Positions 15,482 through 24,014 of a stretch of DNA of 39,900 nt are shown in pieces. Below the pieces are notes generated by a model. The model ran no database searches and was not told where the DNA came from. It saw nothing but the letters and a program-made list of their open reading frames with translations. The position numbers were made by a program, and so were the translations under genes. The DNA lies in the NCBI GenBank assembly GCA_947179245.1, contig CAMXBD010000011.1, positions 1 through 39,900 of the forward strand, read 5' to 3'. Source of the DNA: an uncultured Lachnospiraceae bacterium. GTDB lineage: Bacteria; Bacillota; Clostridia; Lachnospirales; Lachnospiraceae. The stretch's first letter is position 1. Each line of letters starts with the position of its first letter.

Positions 15482-17371
15482 TCAATATCCCGAAAAATAA
15501 TTTTCCGTATAATACCGTGCCTGTGCGTGCCACAGTTCATAGTATTTCCCGTTTTCGTCTGCCACCAGAGAATCGTGTGTGCCCTGCTGAATGATTGCTC
15601 CCTCATGAAATACGACGATTATGTCGCAGAATTTGCAGGAGGAAAGGCGATGGCTGATATAAATTGCTGTTTTATCACCGGCAATATCATTGAACTTTGA
15701 GTAAATATCAGCCTCCGCAATGGGATCGAGAGCAGCCGTAGGCTCATCAAGGATGATAAACGGAGCATCTTTATAAAGTGCACGCGCAATGGCTATCTTT
15801 TGTGCTTCACCGCCCGAGATATTAACGCCGTTCTTATCATAATCCTTATACAAATAAGTTTCGATTCCGTCCGGCAGTTCCGAGAGTCTTTCAGCAAATC
15901 CGGCTTTTTTCAGCGAATCCATGACCCGCCCGCGGTCATAGGCAGTCTTGGACGCCACATTCTCGCCCAGCTTCAATGCAAAAAGCTGGAAATCCTGAAA
16001 TACGATGGAAAAGATCATCATATATTCAGCGTAGTTATACTTGCGGATATCAATACCATTGAGCAGAATTTCCCCTTCCGTGGGATCATACAGGCGGCAG
16101 AGCAGTTTAATGAAGGTCGTCTTACCGCTTCCGTTCATCCCCACAACGGCCAGTCGTCTTCCTATTTCAAACTTTATATTGACATTGCGGAGGGCATAAT
16201 TTTCGTTTCCGGGATACTTGAAAGAAACATTACGGAATTCCACTTCATATTTGCGGTCACGCCGTTTTTCCACGGTAAGACTGCCCTGATACATATTGTT
16301 CGGTATATCGAAGAACTCAAATACCGGAACAAGAAAGGCGGCGTTATTCCGCATATCTCCCAGCGCTGAAATCAGACCTGACATTCCGCCGGATACTTTG
16401 GTAATCGATGCAATATACCGTGCCACCGCGCCAAGCCCGAACGCTCCAGCCCACGCTTTCAGGCAGACGAAAGCATAGACAATACCTGTGAAAATCACCG
16501 AAACAGCCGACGATGCAGCATGATAAAGTCCCATAGGACCTCTTCCATATTTTGCCATAATCCCCTTTGAGCCAAAACTGTTCTCCCGGTTCTCCTTGTT
16601 ATTTATATCACAGATTTTATCCTGTCTGTACATTCTTACATCTGTTGCAATCTCTCTGTGATAGCCGAGAGATCCGAAAAAACCATATAAGAGGTTTGCC
16701 CGGTTTAAAAATTTCACACTCAGTGCCCAATAGCTCTCCGCTTTATTGGAGAGAACCGGTGCAATATAGGTTATCATGAGCATAACAGCAATCATAAGCA
16801 TAGCAAACAAGGGATTATTCAAAATAGTGTATGCTCCTGCGCTCTCGGGTACCCGGCTGCCAAACAGGGATACTGTCAATGAAAATCCACCCACAAGCGT
16901 AAATACGGAGGAACATAACTCTTCGTAGTCTCTGATCACCCGATTCATTCCCCATCCAGTGCCGCCCTGATTCTGGCGAATTTGGAAAAGAATCTCCGTA
17001 GTTCTGGCTTCATCCCGGCTCACATAATCCATGTCAAGAAGCTTCTCAGTAAAGAGTTGATTCACTTTCCACCAAACCCCCGCATTCTGCGTTTCCTTCC
17101 ACTTGTTAAGCAATGCGGATAACAGGGAGATCGCAGCGGCAGACACAAGTGTGAGAAGCACAAGAAACCTCAACCGTCCGGCATCCCTGCTGCCTGCAAG
17201 CTCGTCGATTACAAGCGCTGAAAAACAGATGCCGGCATATGGTGTAAGGGCGTTCCATATTACGCTGAGCAGGCGTGAAAGTACCATCTGCGGATAACGC
17301 TTAAAGAATATACAAAAGGCACGATTGTTGAGCCTTATCATTTCGCCCCATGCCATAGGCTTTTTACTCAT
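15482..17371 (-). CDS. ABC exporter half-transporter (membrane plus ATPase domain), second subunit
   Basis: A 629-residue fused ABC exporter subunit. Residues 1 to about 350 hold the membrane domain. The ATPase domain has Walker A G-M-N-G-S-G-K-T near 410, signature I-S-G-G-E-A-Q-K near 515, Walker B with D-loop F-I-I-L-D-E-P-T-A-A-L-D near 538 and H-loop I-S-H-R-L. The start is taken at 17371, with GGAAGGAG nine bases upstream. It overlaps the end of the preceding subunit gene by eight bases, a sign of coupling. The frame is open further upstream, but only inside that gene. With its neighbour it should form a heterodimer exporting a peptide, lipid or drug that cannot be named. Confidence 0.9.
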   Translation of the reverse strand: MSKKPMAWGEMIRLNNRAFCIFFKRYPQMVLSRLLSVIWNALTPYAGICFSALVIDELAGSRDAGRLRFLVLLTLVSAAAISLLSALLNKWKETQNAGVWWKVNQLFTEKLLDMDYVSRDEARTTEILFQIRQNQGGTGWGMNRVIRDYEELCSSVFTLVGGFSLTVSLFGSRVPESAGAYTILNNPLFAMLMIAVMLMITYIAPVLSNKAESYWALSVKFLNRANLLYGFFGSLGYHREIATDVRMYRQDKICDINNKENRENSFGSKGIMAKYGRGPMGLYHAASSAVSVIFTGIVYAFVCLKAWAGAFGLGAVARYIASITKVSGGMSGLISALGDMRNNAAFLVPVFEFFDIPNNMYQGSLTVEKRRDRKYEVEFRNVSFKYPGNENYALRNVNIKFEIGRRLAVVGMNGSGKTTFIKLLCRLYDPTEGEILLNGIDIRKYNYAEYMMIFSIVFQDFQLFALKLGENVASKTAYDRGRVMDSLKKAGFAERLSELPDGIETYLYKDYDKNGVNISGGEAQKIAIARALYKDAPFIILDEPTAALDPIAEADIYSKFNDIAGDKTAIYISHRLSSCKFCDIIVVFHEGAIIQQGTHDSLVADENGKYYELWHAQARYYTENYFSGY

Positions 17372-19217
17372 TTTCATCATCTCCTTCCCTGTAATACTTG
17401 CTTTGCACGTCATAGAGTCCGGCATATCTGCCGCCAAGTCTTAACAGTTCCTCATGCGTACCTTCTTCGAGAATTCCTGCATTGTCGATCAAAATAATGC
17501 GGTCACAGAAACGGGTGGAAGCAAGACGATGTGAAATGTAAATAGACGACCTGCCGCCTGTCACTTCATGATATTTTTGGTACATCTCCGATTCCGCAAT
17601 GGGATCGAGTGCTGCTGTCGGCTCATCAAGGATGATAAACGGAGCATTTTTATAGAGCGCCCGCGCCAGCATCAGACACTGTGTTTCACCACCGGAAAGC
17701 AAAGTCGCCCCTTCATATACCTCGCGGTTAAGATATGTCTCATAACCGTCAGCCAGAGATTCAACCTTAGCACGAAGTCCCGCTTTTTCTATACATTCCC
17801 TCACTCGTTCCATATCAATACCGACATTGTTCTGTGCAACATTGACCGCTATCGTTCCTGCCAGCAAAGAAAAATCCTGAAAAACTGCTGAAAACATTGT
17901 ATAATAGTCTGCACGGTTGTAATTTCGTATATCTTGGCCATCAAGTAGCACCCTGCCCCCGGTAGGATCGAGAAAGCCGCAGATTAGTTTGATCAGTGTT
18001 GTCTTGCCCGCCCCGTTTAATCCTACTACAGCAAGTTTCTCACCGGGATGTAGTGTGAGATTAATATTCGTCAGAGTATCCTGAGCAGCTCCCGGATAAC
18101 GAAACGAGACACATTCAAGCCGTAGCTCATACTCTCTCTCTGCCTCCGCTTCAATATGCATGCCGCCATCAAACTGAAAGGGCTCATAATATTCCAGACA
18201 CTCACGAATTGTAGAGATATCCATGGACTGCTTATACAGGGTGCCAAATCCGCTCAGGATTCCCGATACCCATCCGGTAAAACCACCAGCCGCGGTGAAA
18301 TACAGGAGAAATTCTGCTACACCAAGTCCATCCCGGATCACTAGGGAAATCAGGAAAGCATATGCAATGGCGTTACGAAGAAATGTCAAAACCAGATCTG
18401 CAATTGGAGACCAGATATATACACCCTGTGCTTTTTTATGGAAGGCTGTATAGCTGCTCATTGCTTTTTCATGAAGCTCTTCAATCCATGTGCGAAGACC
18501 GAAGATACGGATATCCTTGGCCGCGCTTAAGTCTTCCACACGCATCGAAAGGTAATTCATATGTCTCTCGTATTCCGCTTCCTCCTCACGATGACGATAT
18601 CCATATTCGTTCACGCAGTTACCTATAGAAAAGCTGACCACTGTTGTCGCAAGAATAACAACAATGAGGAAAGGCTTCACAGTTGTCAGCAGGCTTACAT
18701 AGATTAAAAATCCGAAAATATTGGTTGTCAGCATTGTCAGCGTTGTCCATATGGCTTCTGTTGCCTCATTGCTGGAATATGTGCACTCACGGGATTTGAT
18801 AAGCAGTTTTATGAATTTGTCATCATCAACATTGGGATAAGATGTGTTTACTGCTTTTCTGTTTAAAAGATGTGCAATCTCAGCACGAAGGCTGATTCTG
18901 CCAAACAGCGTGTTCGTATTCACATAGGCGGATGCCGCCGATACGAGCATAAGGCCGATGACAAAGCCTGCAATAGTCAAAAACAACTCCCCCGCGGAAA
19001 CATGTCTTTCCACCGCTGACAGTATCGTGGGAGAGACATATAGATTGATAAGATTTAAAGCGACTGCCAGTAGTGCGGAAAGCAGACTGAGAATAATCAC
19101 CTTTTTTTCTTCTGAAGTCCACGCCAGTTTTATCATAAACCATAAATTCTGCCACATATTATACTTCGTCTTAACGGCTTCAGCCTTTTTCAGTTTTCGC
19201 TTTTCTTCCTTAGCCAT
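17364..19217 (-). CDS. ABC exporter half-transporter (membrane plus ATPase domain), first subunit
   Basis: A 617-residue fused exporter subunit and likely partner of the next gene. The first 50 residues include a lysine-rich lead, then membrane segments up to about 330. Walker A G-L-N-G-A-G-K-T is near 398, signature L-S-G-G-E-T-Q near 504, and Walker B with D-loop F-I-I-L-D-E-P-T-A-A-L-D near 524, followed by I-S-H-R-L. Both subunits have the catalytic E and H, so neither ATP site is obviously dead. The signature L-S-G-G-E-T-Q-C has C where R or K is usual. An AAAGGA site lies about 12 bases upstream. A LytTR/GHKL pair lies directly upstream on the same strand and may regulate it. Confidence 0.9.
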   Translation of the reverse strand: MAKEEKRKLKKAEAVKTKYNMWQNLWFMIKLAWTSEEKKVIILSLLSALLAVALNLINLYVSPTILSAVERHVSAGELFLTIAGFVIGLMLVSAASAYVNTNTLFGRISLRAEIAHLLNRKAVNTSYPNVDDDKFIKLLIKSRECTYSSNEATEAIWTTLTMLTTNIFGFLIYVSLLTTVKPFLIVVILATTVVSFSIGNCVNEYGYRHREEEAEYERHMNYLSMRVEDLSAAKDIRIFGLRTWIEELHEKAMSSYTAFHKKAQGVYIWSPIADLVLTFLRNAIAYAFLISLVIRDGLGVAEFLLYFTAAGGFTGWVSGILSGFGTLYKQSMDISTIRECLEYYEPFQFDGGMHIEAEAEREYELRLECVSFRYPGAAQDTLTNINLTLHPGEKLAVVGLNGAGKTTLIKLICGFLDPTGGRVLLDGQDIRNYNRADYYTMFSAVFQDFSLLAGTIAVNVAQNNVGIDMERVRECIEKAGLRAKVESLADGYETYLNREVYEGATLLSGGETQCLMLARALYKNAPFIILDEPTAALDPIAESEMYQKYHEVTGGRSSIYISHRLASTRFCDRIILIDNAGILEEGTHEELLRLGGRYAGLYDVQSKYYREGDDENE

Positions 19218-19254
19218 ACAAAAGTACCGTCCTTTCCGGGAATAACCTTATCAT

Positions 19255-19286
19255 AAAAAATCGTCCCCGGATTATTCTGGGGACGA
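19255..19286 (-). terminator. Terminator or attenuator between kinase and ABC exporter
   Basis: On the minus strand a CGTCCCC stem, 10-base loop and GGGGACG are followed by A and a run of T. This should end most transcripts of the regulator/kinase pair 32 bases past the kinase stop. It also lies only about 40 bases ahead of the exporter start, leaving little room for a separate promoter. Partial read-through may set exporter level. Confidence 0.75.
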
Positions 19287-19317
19287 ATCGTTATTTCCGG
19301 GTGATGAATTGCAATCT

Positions 19318-19980
19318 TTACATCTGCGGAAGCAATATTTCTGTTGTAAATGCCCCATCCTCACTGTTACGGCTGATATATCCATCCAGCCGCTCCACAA
19401 TGGTATCAATCCGAACCAGACCGAAGCCGTGTCCTTCGCCTTTTGTACTTCGGAATAGTTTTCCCTCTTTTTTCATTTTCTTTCCGGCAGTAAAATTAGT
19501 GATGGAAATATAAAGCTGCGTATTCCGCAGATCCATATATAAGCGGATTACCCGCTGTTCCTCCGGAAGTTTCATACTGGCTTCGATTGCATTATCAAAC
19601 AGGTTTCCGATAATACAACACAAGTCAATTTCTGACAAGTTCAGTTTCACGGGAATACATGCATCAGCTATAACTTTGACATTCTTAGAGTTTGCCAGTG
19701 AAATTTTTGAATTCAGTATAGCATCCGTCATGGGGTTTCCTGTTTTAATGACGGTATCCACGGTAGTCAGGTCATCATCCAGAAGATCAAGATACCGTTT
19801 GATGGCATCCCAGTTTTCCGATGCCGCATACGCTTTCATCGTCTGAATATGATTGCGGTAATCATGCCGCCACCCACGAATCTTGCGATACATATTGTCA
19901 ATTTCCCGATAATGTGTTTCAGTCAGTTCATGTTGGTATGCGGCAATCTGTTGATCAATTTTTTTAGAAAAGAATCCCAT
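19318..19980 (-). CDS. Soluble GHKL sensor histidine kinase (AgrC/VirS-type core)
   Basis: A 220-residue kinase core. The phospho-acceptor helix reads R-G-W-R-H39-D-Y-R-N-H. The GHKL ATPase domain has N-L-F-D-N130-A-I-E-A (N-box) and G-H-G-F-G-L-V-R-I (G-box). Family members such as AgrC or ComD have five to seven membrane segments before the core. None is present here and the reading frame starts right after the regulator gene, so the protein appears cytosolic. It may sense an internal signal, couple to another membrane protein, or be a shortened form. It follows the LytTR regulator by three bases, with AGGTGA as ribosome site. Confidence 0.88.
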   Translation of the reverse strand: MGFFSKKIDQQIAAYQHELTETHYREIDNMYRKIRGWRHDYRNHIQTMKAYAASENWDAIKRYLDLLDDDLTTVDTVIKTGNPMTDAILNSKISLANSKNVKVIADACIPVKLNLSEIDLCCIIGNLFDNAIEASMKLPEEQRVIRLYMDLRNTQLYISITNFTAGKKMKKEGKLFRSTKGEGHGFGLVRIDTIVERLDGYISRNSEDGAFTTEILLPQM

Positions 19981-19983
19981 ATG

Positions 19984-20682
19984 TCACCTCATATTGATAA
20001 TTGCCCGATTAACACCTTCGTAGGCACCTCTGGGCAGAGGAATAGCTGTACCATCATTCAACCTGATTTCTGCCTTTGTGACGCGTCCTATTAGTGTCAG
20101 ATTGACTATCACGGAACGGCTGACACGAAAAAAACGATCATCCAGCTCCTTTTCCAATTCACTCAGCGTCATTTTTACCGTCAGGTCATCAGAAGCATGG
20201 ATGGTCACATAATTGCCATACACATCGGCATACCTGATTTGATATACAGGAATACGAACCATTTCACCACCAATCATAAGGTTCATAATTTTCTCGTTTT
20301 TTAACAGCTTTTCAACTGCCCGGTCAAGGACTGAAAACAGCTTGTCCTTCCCGACGGGTTTCATCAGATAATGAAGAGCCGCTACTTCATAGCCCTCGAA
20401 AATATAATCAGAATATCCTGTGATGAAAACAATTTGAACGGTATCATTGTCACGACGCAGCTTTTTTGCCATGGCTACACCATCCATAGTTCCCATTTCT
20501 ATATCAAGAAGTAAAATGTCATAATCGTTCTTCCCGGCATAGTGGAACAGGAAGTTTTCTGCAGAAGAAAAAACGGAAATCTGCACCGTGTGACCGGTAT
20601 TGATTCCCCAACTGTTTACTAAGCCTGATATAAATTGTCTGTCTGCATCGGAATCATCACAGATTGCAATCTTGTAATTCAT
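19984..20682 (-). CDS. LytTR-family response regulator (AgrA-like)
   Basis: A 232-residue response regulator. The receiver domain has D9-D10, phospho-acceptor D60 in I-L-L-L-D-I-E-M, and K in Y-L-M-K-P-V-G-K. The C-terminal LytTR domain (about 135-230) carries I-R-Y-A-D-V-Y-G-N-Y-V-T-I-H and F-F-R-V-S-R-S-V-I-V-N-L, hallmarks of this DNA-binding fold. LytTR regulators typically control peptide production, export or immunity genes. Here an ABC exporter pair follows on the same strand. A weak promoter candidate (TTTAAA, 17 bases, GATAAT) lies upstream. The intergenic stretch of 276 bases to the restriction genes holds the two divergent promoters. Confidence 0.92.
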   Translation of the reverse strand: MNYKIAICDDSDADRQFISGLVNSWGINTGHTVQISVFSSAENFLFHYAGKNDYDILLLDIEMGTMDGVAMAKKLRRDNDTVQIVFITGYSDYIFEGYEVAALHYLMKPVGKDKLFSVLDRAVEKLLKNEKIMNLMIGGEMVRIPVYQIRYADVYGNYVTIHASDDLTVKMTLSELEKELDDRFFRVSRSVIVNLTLIGRVTKAEIRLNDGTAIPLPRGAYEGVNRAIINMR

Positions 20683-20862
20683 ATTTTCACCGTCCCTGCG
20701 ACTATAAACCGCAGCCTGTCATCAGATTATCTTAGAATGTCTCAACCTTTTAAATCCAATTTATTGAACTGCTTAATGTTGTTATCTTACCACAAATGCA
20801 CATACTATTCTATTAAATTCTGCCCTGCACAGTTTTTAGTTCTTGAAAAACAAATATACCGG

Positions 20863-20891
20863 TTGAAAGTTTTTGCTACAAATGATATATT
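20863..20891 (+). promoter_or_regulatory. Promoter of the BcgI-like restriction genes
   Basis: TTGAAA (20863-20868), a 17-base spacer and TATATT (20886-20891) preceded by TGA as an extended -10. The leader to the ATG is about 60 bases. Confidence 0.7.
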
Positions 20892-20958
20892 CTTATCGTA
20901 GTGCTCTTTTATAATCCACAACATTATATTGTATTCAGACTATAAGGAATAACCTTCA

Positions 20959-22890
20959 ATGGACAGAACATCTATCATCAACCGCATCGGAATTGAATAC
21001 CATACCTCCAACATCGAAAACGGCGAATACAGCTATATCAAGGCAGCGGGATCAAAAAAGAATCTGATCAAAGCACTGGGTGGGCGTGTGCCTGAGCATT
21101 ATAAATTAGATATCCGGTTCGAGGACAGTGATACTGTCATTCTCGTCGAGACAAAGCAGAATCATCTCACATCCACTGACGAAGACCAGCTTCGGGAATA
21201 TCTTCTGGAAGAGCGTGCCATAAATTACGGGAAGAAATGCATCTGTGTGTTAGCCAGTATCCTCCATGATACAATCAAGGTTTGGAAGTCTGCGGTAGAC
21301 TCTGAGCATCTTCTTCCCGAAGAAACGGTTCTTGATACCATGGCACACTACAAATCTTTATTTTATATGAATAAAGTAAATGACCGTGAAAAAGTCCTTA
21401 AGAAAACATATGCACTTAACGAGCTTCTTCATAAAATGGATATCGACGAGAAACTGCGAAGCCAGTTTGTCGGCACTATCCTTTTATATATCAAAAAGAT
21501 CGTGCAGAATGAAGGCGCCTCCAAAATCGATAACGCCCTCCGTGAGAAACTGAATGCTCATTGGCAAATGACTTCCAGCGAAGAAATCATAGCCGCAATC
21601 AAGAATACCCTCAACGGTCTTCTCAACGACTCCGATCATAAAACAAAGAAGATTGAGCTTCTGCAAAATAACATTCTCAACAACCAGAAAATTAAGAAGC
21701 TGACACTTGCCAACTGGATTGAAATTTTAAACACCGTATTGATGGATATCTATAAATACATTGACGCCGACAGTTCAGAGGGACAGGATATCCTCAATAT
21801 GTTTTTTATCGCTTTTAATAAATACACCGGAAAAGCGGATAAGAACCAAGCTTTTACGCCCGATCACATCACAGAATTCATGTGCCGTCTGACGGAAGTT
21901 GACAGAACAAAGGTCGTTCTGGACGGTACCTGCGGGAGCGGTTCGTTTTTAGTACAGGCTATGGTCAAAGAGTTTGCAGACTGCTCCAGAGGTAAAACCG
22001 AAGCCGAGGCAAAGGCACTTAGGGAAATCGTTTCAGGCAGCCATATATACGGTATCGAAGCAGACGAGAATGTCTACGGTCTTGCCACTACCAATATGCT
22101 GATTCACGGTGACGGAAACAGCAATATCAAATTGGCAAGTCTCTTTGATTGTAAGAAATTCATCGAAACTGCCAATCCCGACATTATCCTGATGAATCCG
22201 CCTTACAATGCAAAACCCATCGGAATCCCTGAGGCATATAAATCTACATGGGGAAAAGCAAAAGAGAGCAAGGAAGATCCCACAAAAGGTTTTGTATTTA
22301 TTCAATTTCTCTCGGATGTTATCAAAGAAATGAACACCAACCGGGAAAAGAACGGAGAATCCCACAAAGAAGTAAAACTTGCTGTCCTCCTTCCGGTTTC
22401 AGCCGCAATCGGGACAAGCAGACTGCTCACTGATGCGAAAAAAAGGATGCTTGAAAACAATACGCTGGAGGCTGTATTTACTCTTCCGGATGAAATCTTT
22501 TATCCGGGCGCCTCCGCATCGGCATGCTGTATGCTGTTTACTCTTGGCAGACCTCATGTCAATGCTGATAAAACCGCAAAGGAAACCTTTTTCGGATATT
22601 GTAAAGAAGACGGTTTCAAAAAGAAAAAGAATCTGGGACGCATTGAACAGTTCGATTCCGACGGCAACAGCAAATGGAAAGCGGTTGAGCAAGAATGGCT
22701 CCGCCTGTACTGGTCCAAAACAGCCATTGACGGATTATCTGCTACTGCTGTCGTTGACGGTAACTCGGAATGGCTGTGTGAAGCGTATATGAAAACAGAT
22801 TACAACAAACTGACCGAATCCGATTTCCAACAGACAATAAATAATTATCTTGCATATCTGATCAGGGAGGGTAAGATTCATGAATCTTAG
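20959..22890 (+). CDS. BcgI-like restriction/modification subunit A (nuclease plus N6-adenine methylase)
   Basis: A 643-residue protein. The N-terminal region (about 1-110) has a PD-(D/E)XK-like core: L-D51-I, then V-I-L-V-E64-T-K66 and Q-L-R-E-Y, so it should cut DNA. Residues about 290-580 are an N6-adenine methylase: D-G-T-C-G-S-G-S-F near 319-326 (AdoMet motif I) and I-L-M-N-P-P-Y-N near 410-416 (catalytic motif IV). Size and order match the A subunit of BcgI, a type IIB enzyme that cuts on both sides of its site, and differ from a plain HsdM. No separate HsdR gene is present. The stop overlaps the specificity gene by 11 bases. Confidence 0.85.
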   Translation: MDRTSIINRIGIEYHTSNIENGEYSYIKAAGSKKNLIKALGGRVPEHYKLDIRFEDSDTVILVETKQNHLTSTDEDQLREYLLEERAINYGKKCICVLASILHDTIKVWKSAVDSEHLLPEETVLDTMAHYKSLFYMNKVNDREKVLKKTYALNELLHKMDIDEKLRSQFVGTILLYIKKIVQNEGASKIDNALREKLNAHWQMTSSEEIIAAIKNTLNGLLNDSDHKTKKIELLQNNILNNQKIKKLTLANWIEILNTVLMDIYKYIDADSSEGQDILNMFFIAFNKYTGKADKNQAFTPDHITEFMCRLTEVDRTKVVLDGTCGSGSFLVQAMVKEFADCSRGKTEAEAKALREIVSGSHIYGIEADENVYGLATTNMLIHGDGNSNIKLASLFDCKKFIETANPDIILMNPPYNAKPIGIPEAYKSTWGKAKESKEDPTKGFVFIQFLSDVIKEMNTNREKNGESHKEVKLAVLLPVSAAIGTSRLLTDAKKRMLENNTLEAVFTLPDEIFYPGASASACCMLFTLGRPHVNADKTAKETFFGYCKEDGFKKKKNLGRIEQFDSDGNSKWKAVEQEWLRLYWSKTAIDGLSATAVVDGNSEWLCEAYMKTDYNKLTESDFQQTINNYLAYLIREGKIHES

Positions 22891-24010
22891 CATAAGCGAT
22901 TGGAAAGAATTTAAGATATCTTCTCTCTTTACGATTTATAACGGAAAAGGTATCACAAAAGAAGAAATTACTGAGCATCCCGGTACATTTGCCGTTGTTC
23001 AGAGCGGAGAAGAGAATAATGGAATACTCGGAAAAATTGATCTCGATTATTGCAAAAACATGAATTATACACTGTCAGAAAAGCCGTGCCTGACCGTTGC
23101 AAGAAGCGGCTGCGCCGGTTACGTCTCCTATCAGCCCGACGGTTGCGCAGTCGGTGATTCTGCCAAACTCCTGATATCAAAATACGAAAATGCTAATAAC
23201 AGCCACTATATATTTTTACGGACTGTACTGGCTGCCAACAGATTTAAATACGCATACGGTCGTAAAGTGACCGAAGAAAAATATATGAATGACAGTGTCA
23301 GACTTCCCGTCAGGCACAATCCGGACGGAACTCTGTTTATCGATGAAACACATACATATTCTGAATCAGGATGCGTACCTGACTGGAAATTTATGGAGAA
23401 TTATATTCATTCGCTTCATTATAAGCCGGTCACTACAAAGAATAAACCTAAATGTGCACCCGATTTAAACGTGCATGACTGGAAAGAATTTAAAATATCA
23501 GATATTTTTACAGTAAAGTATGGCGTTAATCTTGAACTCAATGCTTGCATTGAAGCGGACAGAAATGACCTTGAATCTGTAAATTTTGTTACAAGAACTG
23601 CCGAAAATAACGGCGTATCGTCCCGGATCAAAATAATGGATCATATTTCACCCCTGAAAGACGGATTGATTAGTGTTGCCGCTGGCGGCAGTGTCTTGTC
23701 AGCCTTTTATCAAAATGAACCGTTTTATAGTGGACGCGATCTGTATACACTTGATAGCAAGACAGATATTTCGCCAGCATCCAAGCTCTTTCTCATTACT
23801 GTCATTGAACAAAACAAGTATAAATACAGTTACGGACGTCAGGCAAATAAAACATTATCGAGACTCATTATACGCCTTCCCATCCGACGTAATACAAACG
23901 GGACTCCGTACATCGATGCTGCCCGCACATTCTCTAAATATGGATTTGTTCCTGATTGGCAGTTTATGAACGATTATATTCGTTCATTACCGTATGGTGA
24001 CAGAATCTGA
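22880..24010 (+). CDS. BcgI-like specificity subunit B (two target-recognition domains)
   Basis: A 376-residue DNA-specificity protein with two similar halves. Each half begins with D-W-K-E-F-K-I-S (residues 7-14 and about 199-206) followed by a G-rich phrase. Each ends with Y-K-Y-S/A-Y-G-R and a P-I/V-R-x-N-x-D/N-G-T-x-x-I-D segment. The repeated layout indicates two target-recognition domains reading a split site, as in HsdS and BcgIB. The size is close to that of the BcgI B subunit. A GGGAGGG site lies within the end of the upstream gene. It stops four bases before the convergent Rpn-like gene. Confidence 0.87.
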   Translation: MNLSISDWKEFKISSLFTIYNGKGITKEEITEHPGTFAVVQSGEENNGILGKIDLDYCKNMNYTLSEKPCLTVARSGCAGYVSYQPDGCAVGDSAKLLISKYENANNSHYIFLRTVLAANRFKYAYGRKVTEEKYMNDSVRLPVRHNPDGTLFIDETHTYSESGCVPDWKFMENYIHSLHYKPVTTKNKPKCAPDLNVHDWKEFKISDIFTVKYGVNLELNACIEADRNDLESVNFVTRTAENNGVSSRIKIMDHISPLKDGLISVAAGGSVLSAFYQNEPFYSGRDLYTLDSKTDISPASKLFLITVIEQNKYKYSYGRQANKTLSRLIIRLPIRRNTNGTPYIDAARTFSKYGFVPDWQFMNDYIRSLPYGDRI

Positions 24011-24014
24011 ATTT

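Noticed and set aside
15482-17437. Longer start for the second ABC exporter subunit (ATG at 17437)
   Set aside because: The extra 22 codons lie inside the upstream subunit gene and lack a ribosome site. GGAAGGAG fits the ATG at 17371.
20959-24010. Ordinary type I system (HsdM/HsdS) that lost HsdR
   Set aside because: The A subunit carries its own D...ExK nuclease region before the methylase and matches BcgI A in size, so a fused type IIB enzyme explains it better.
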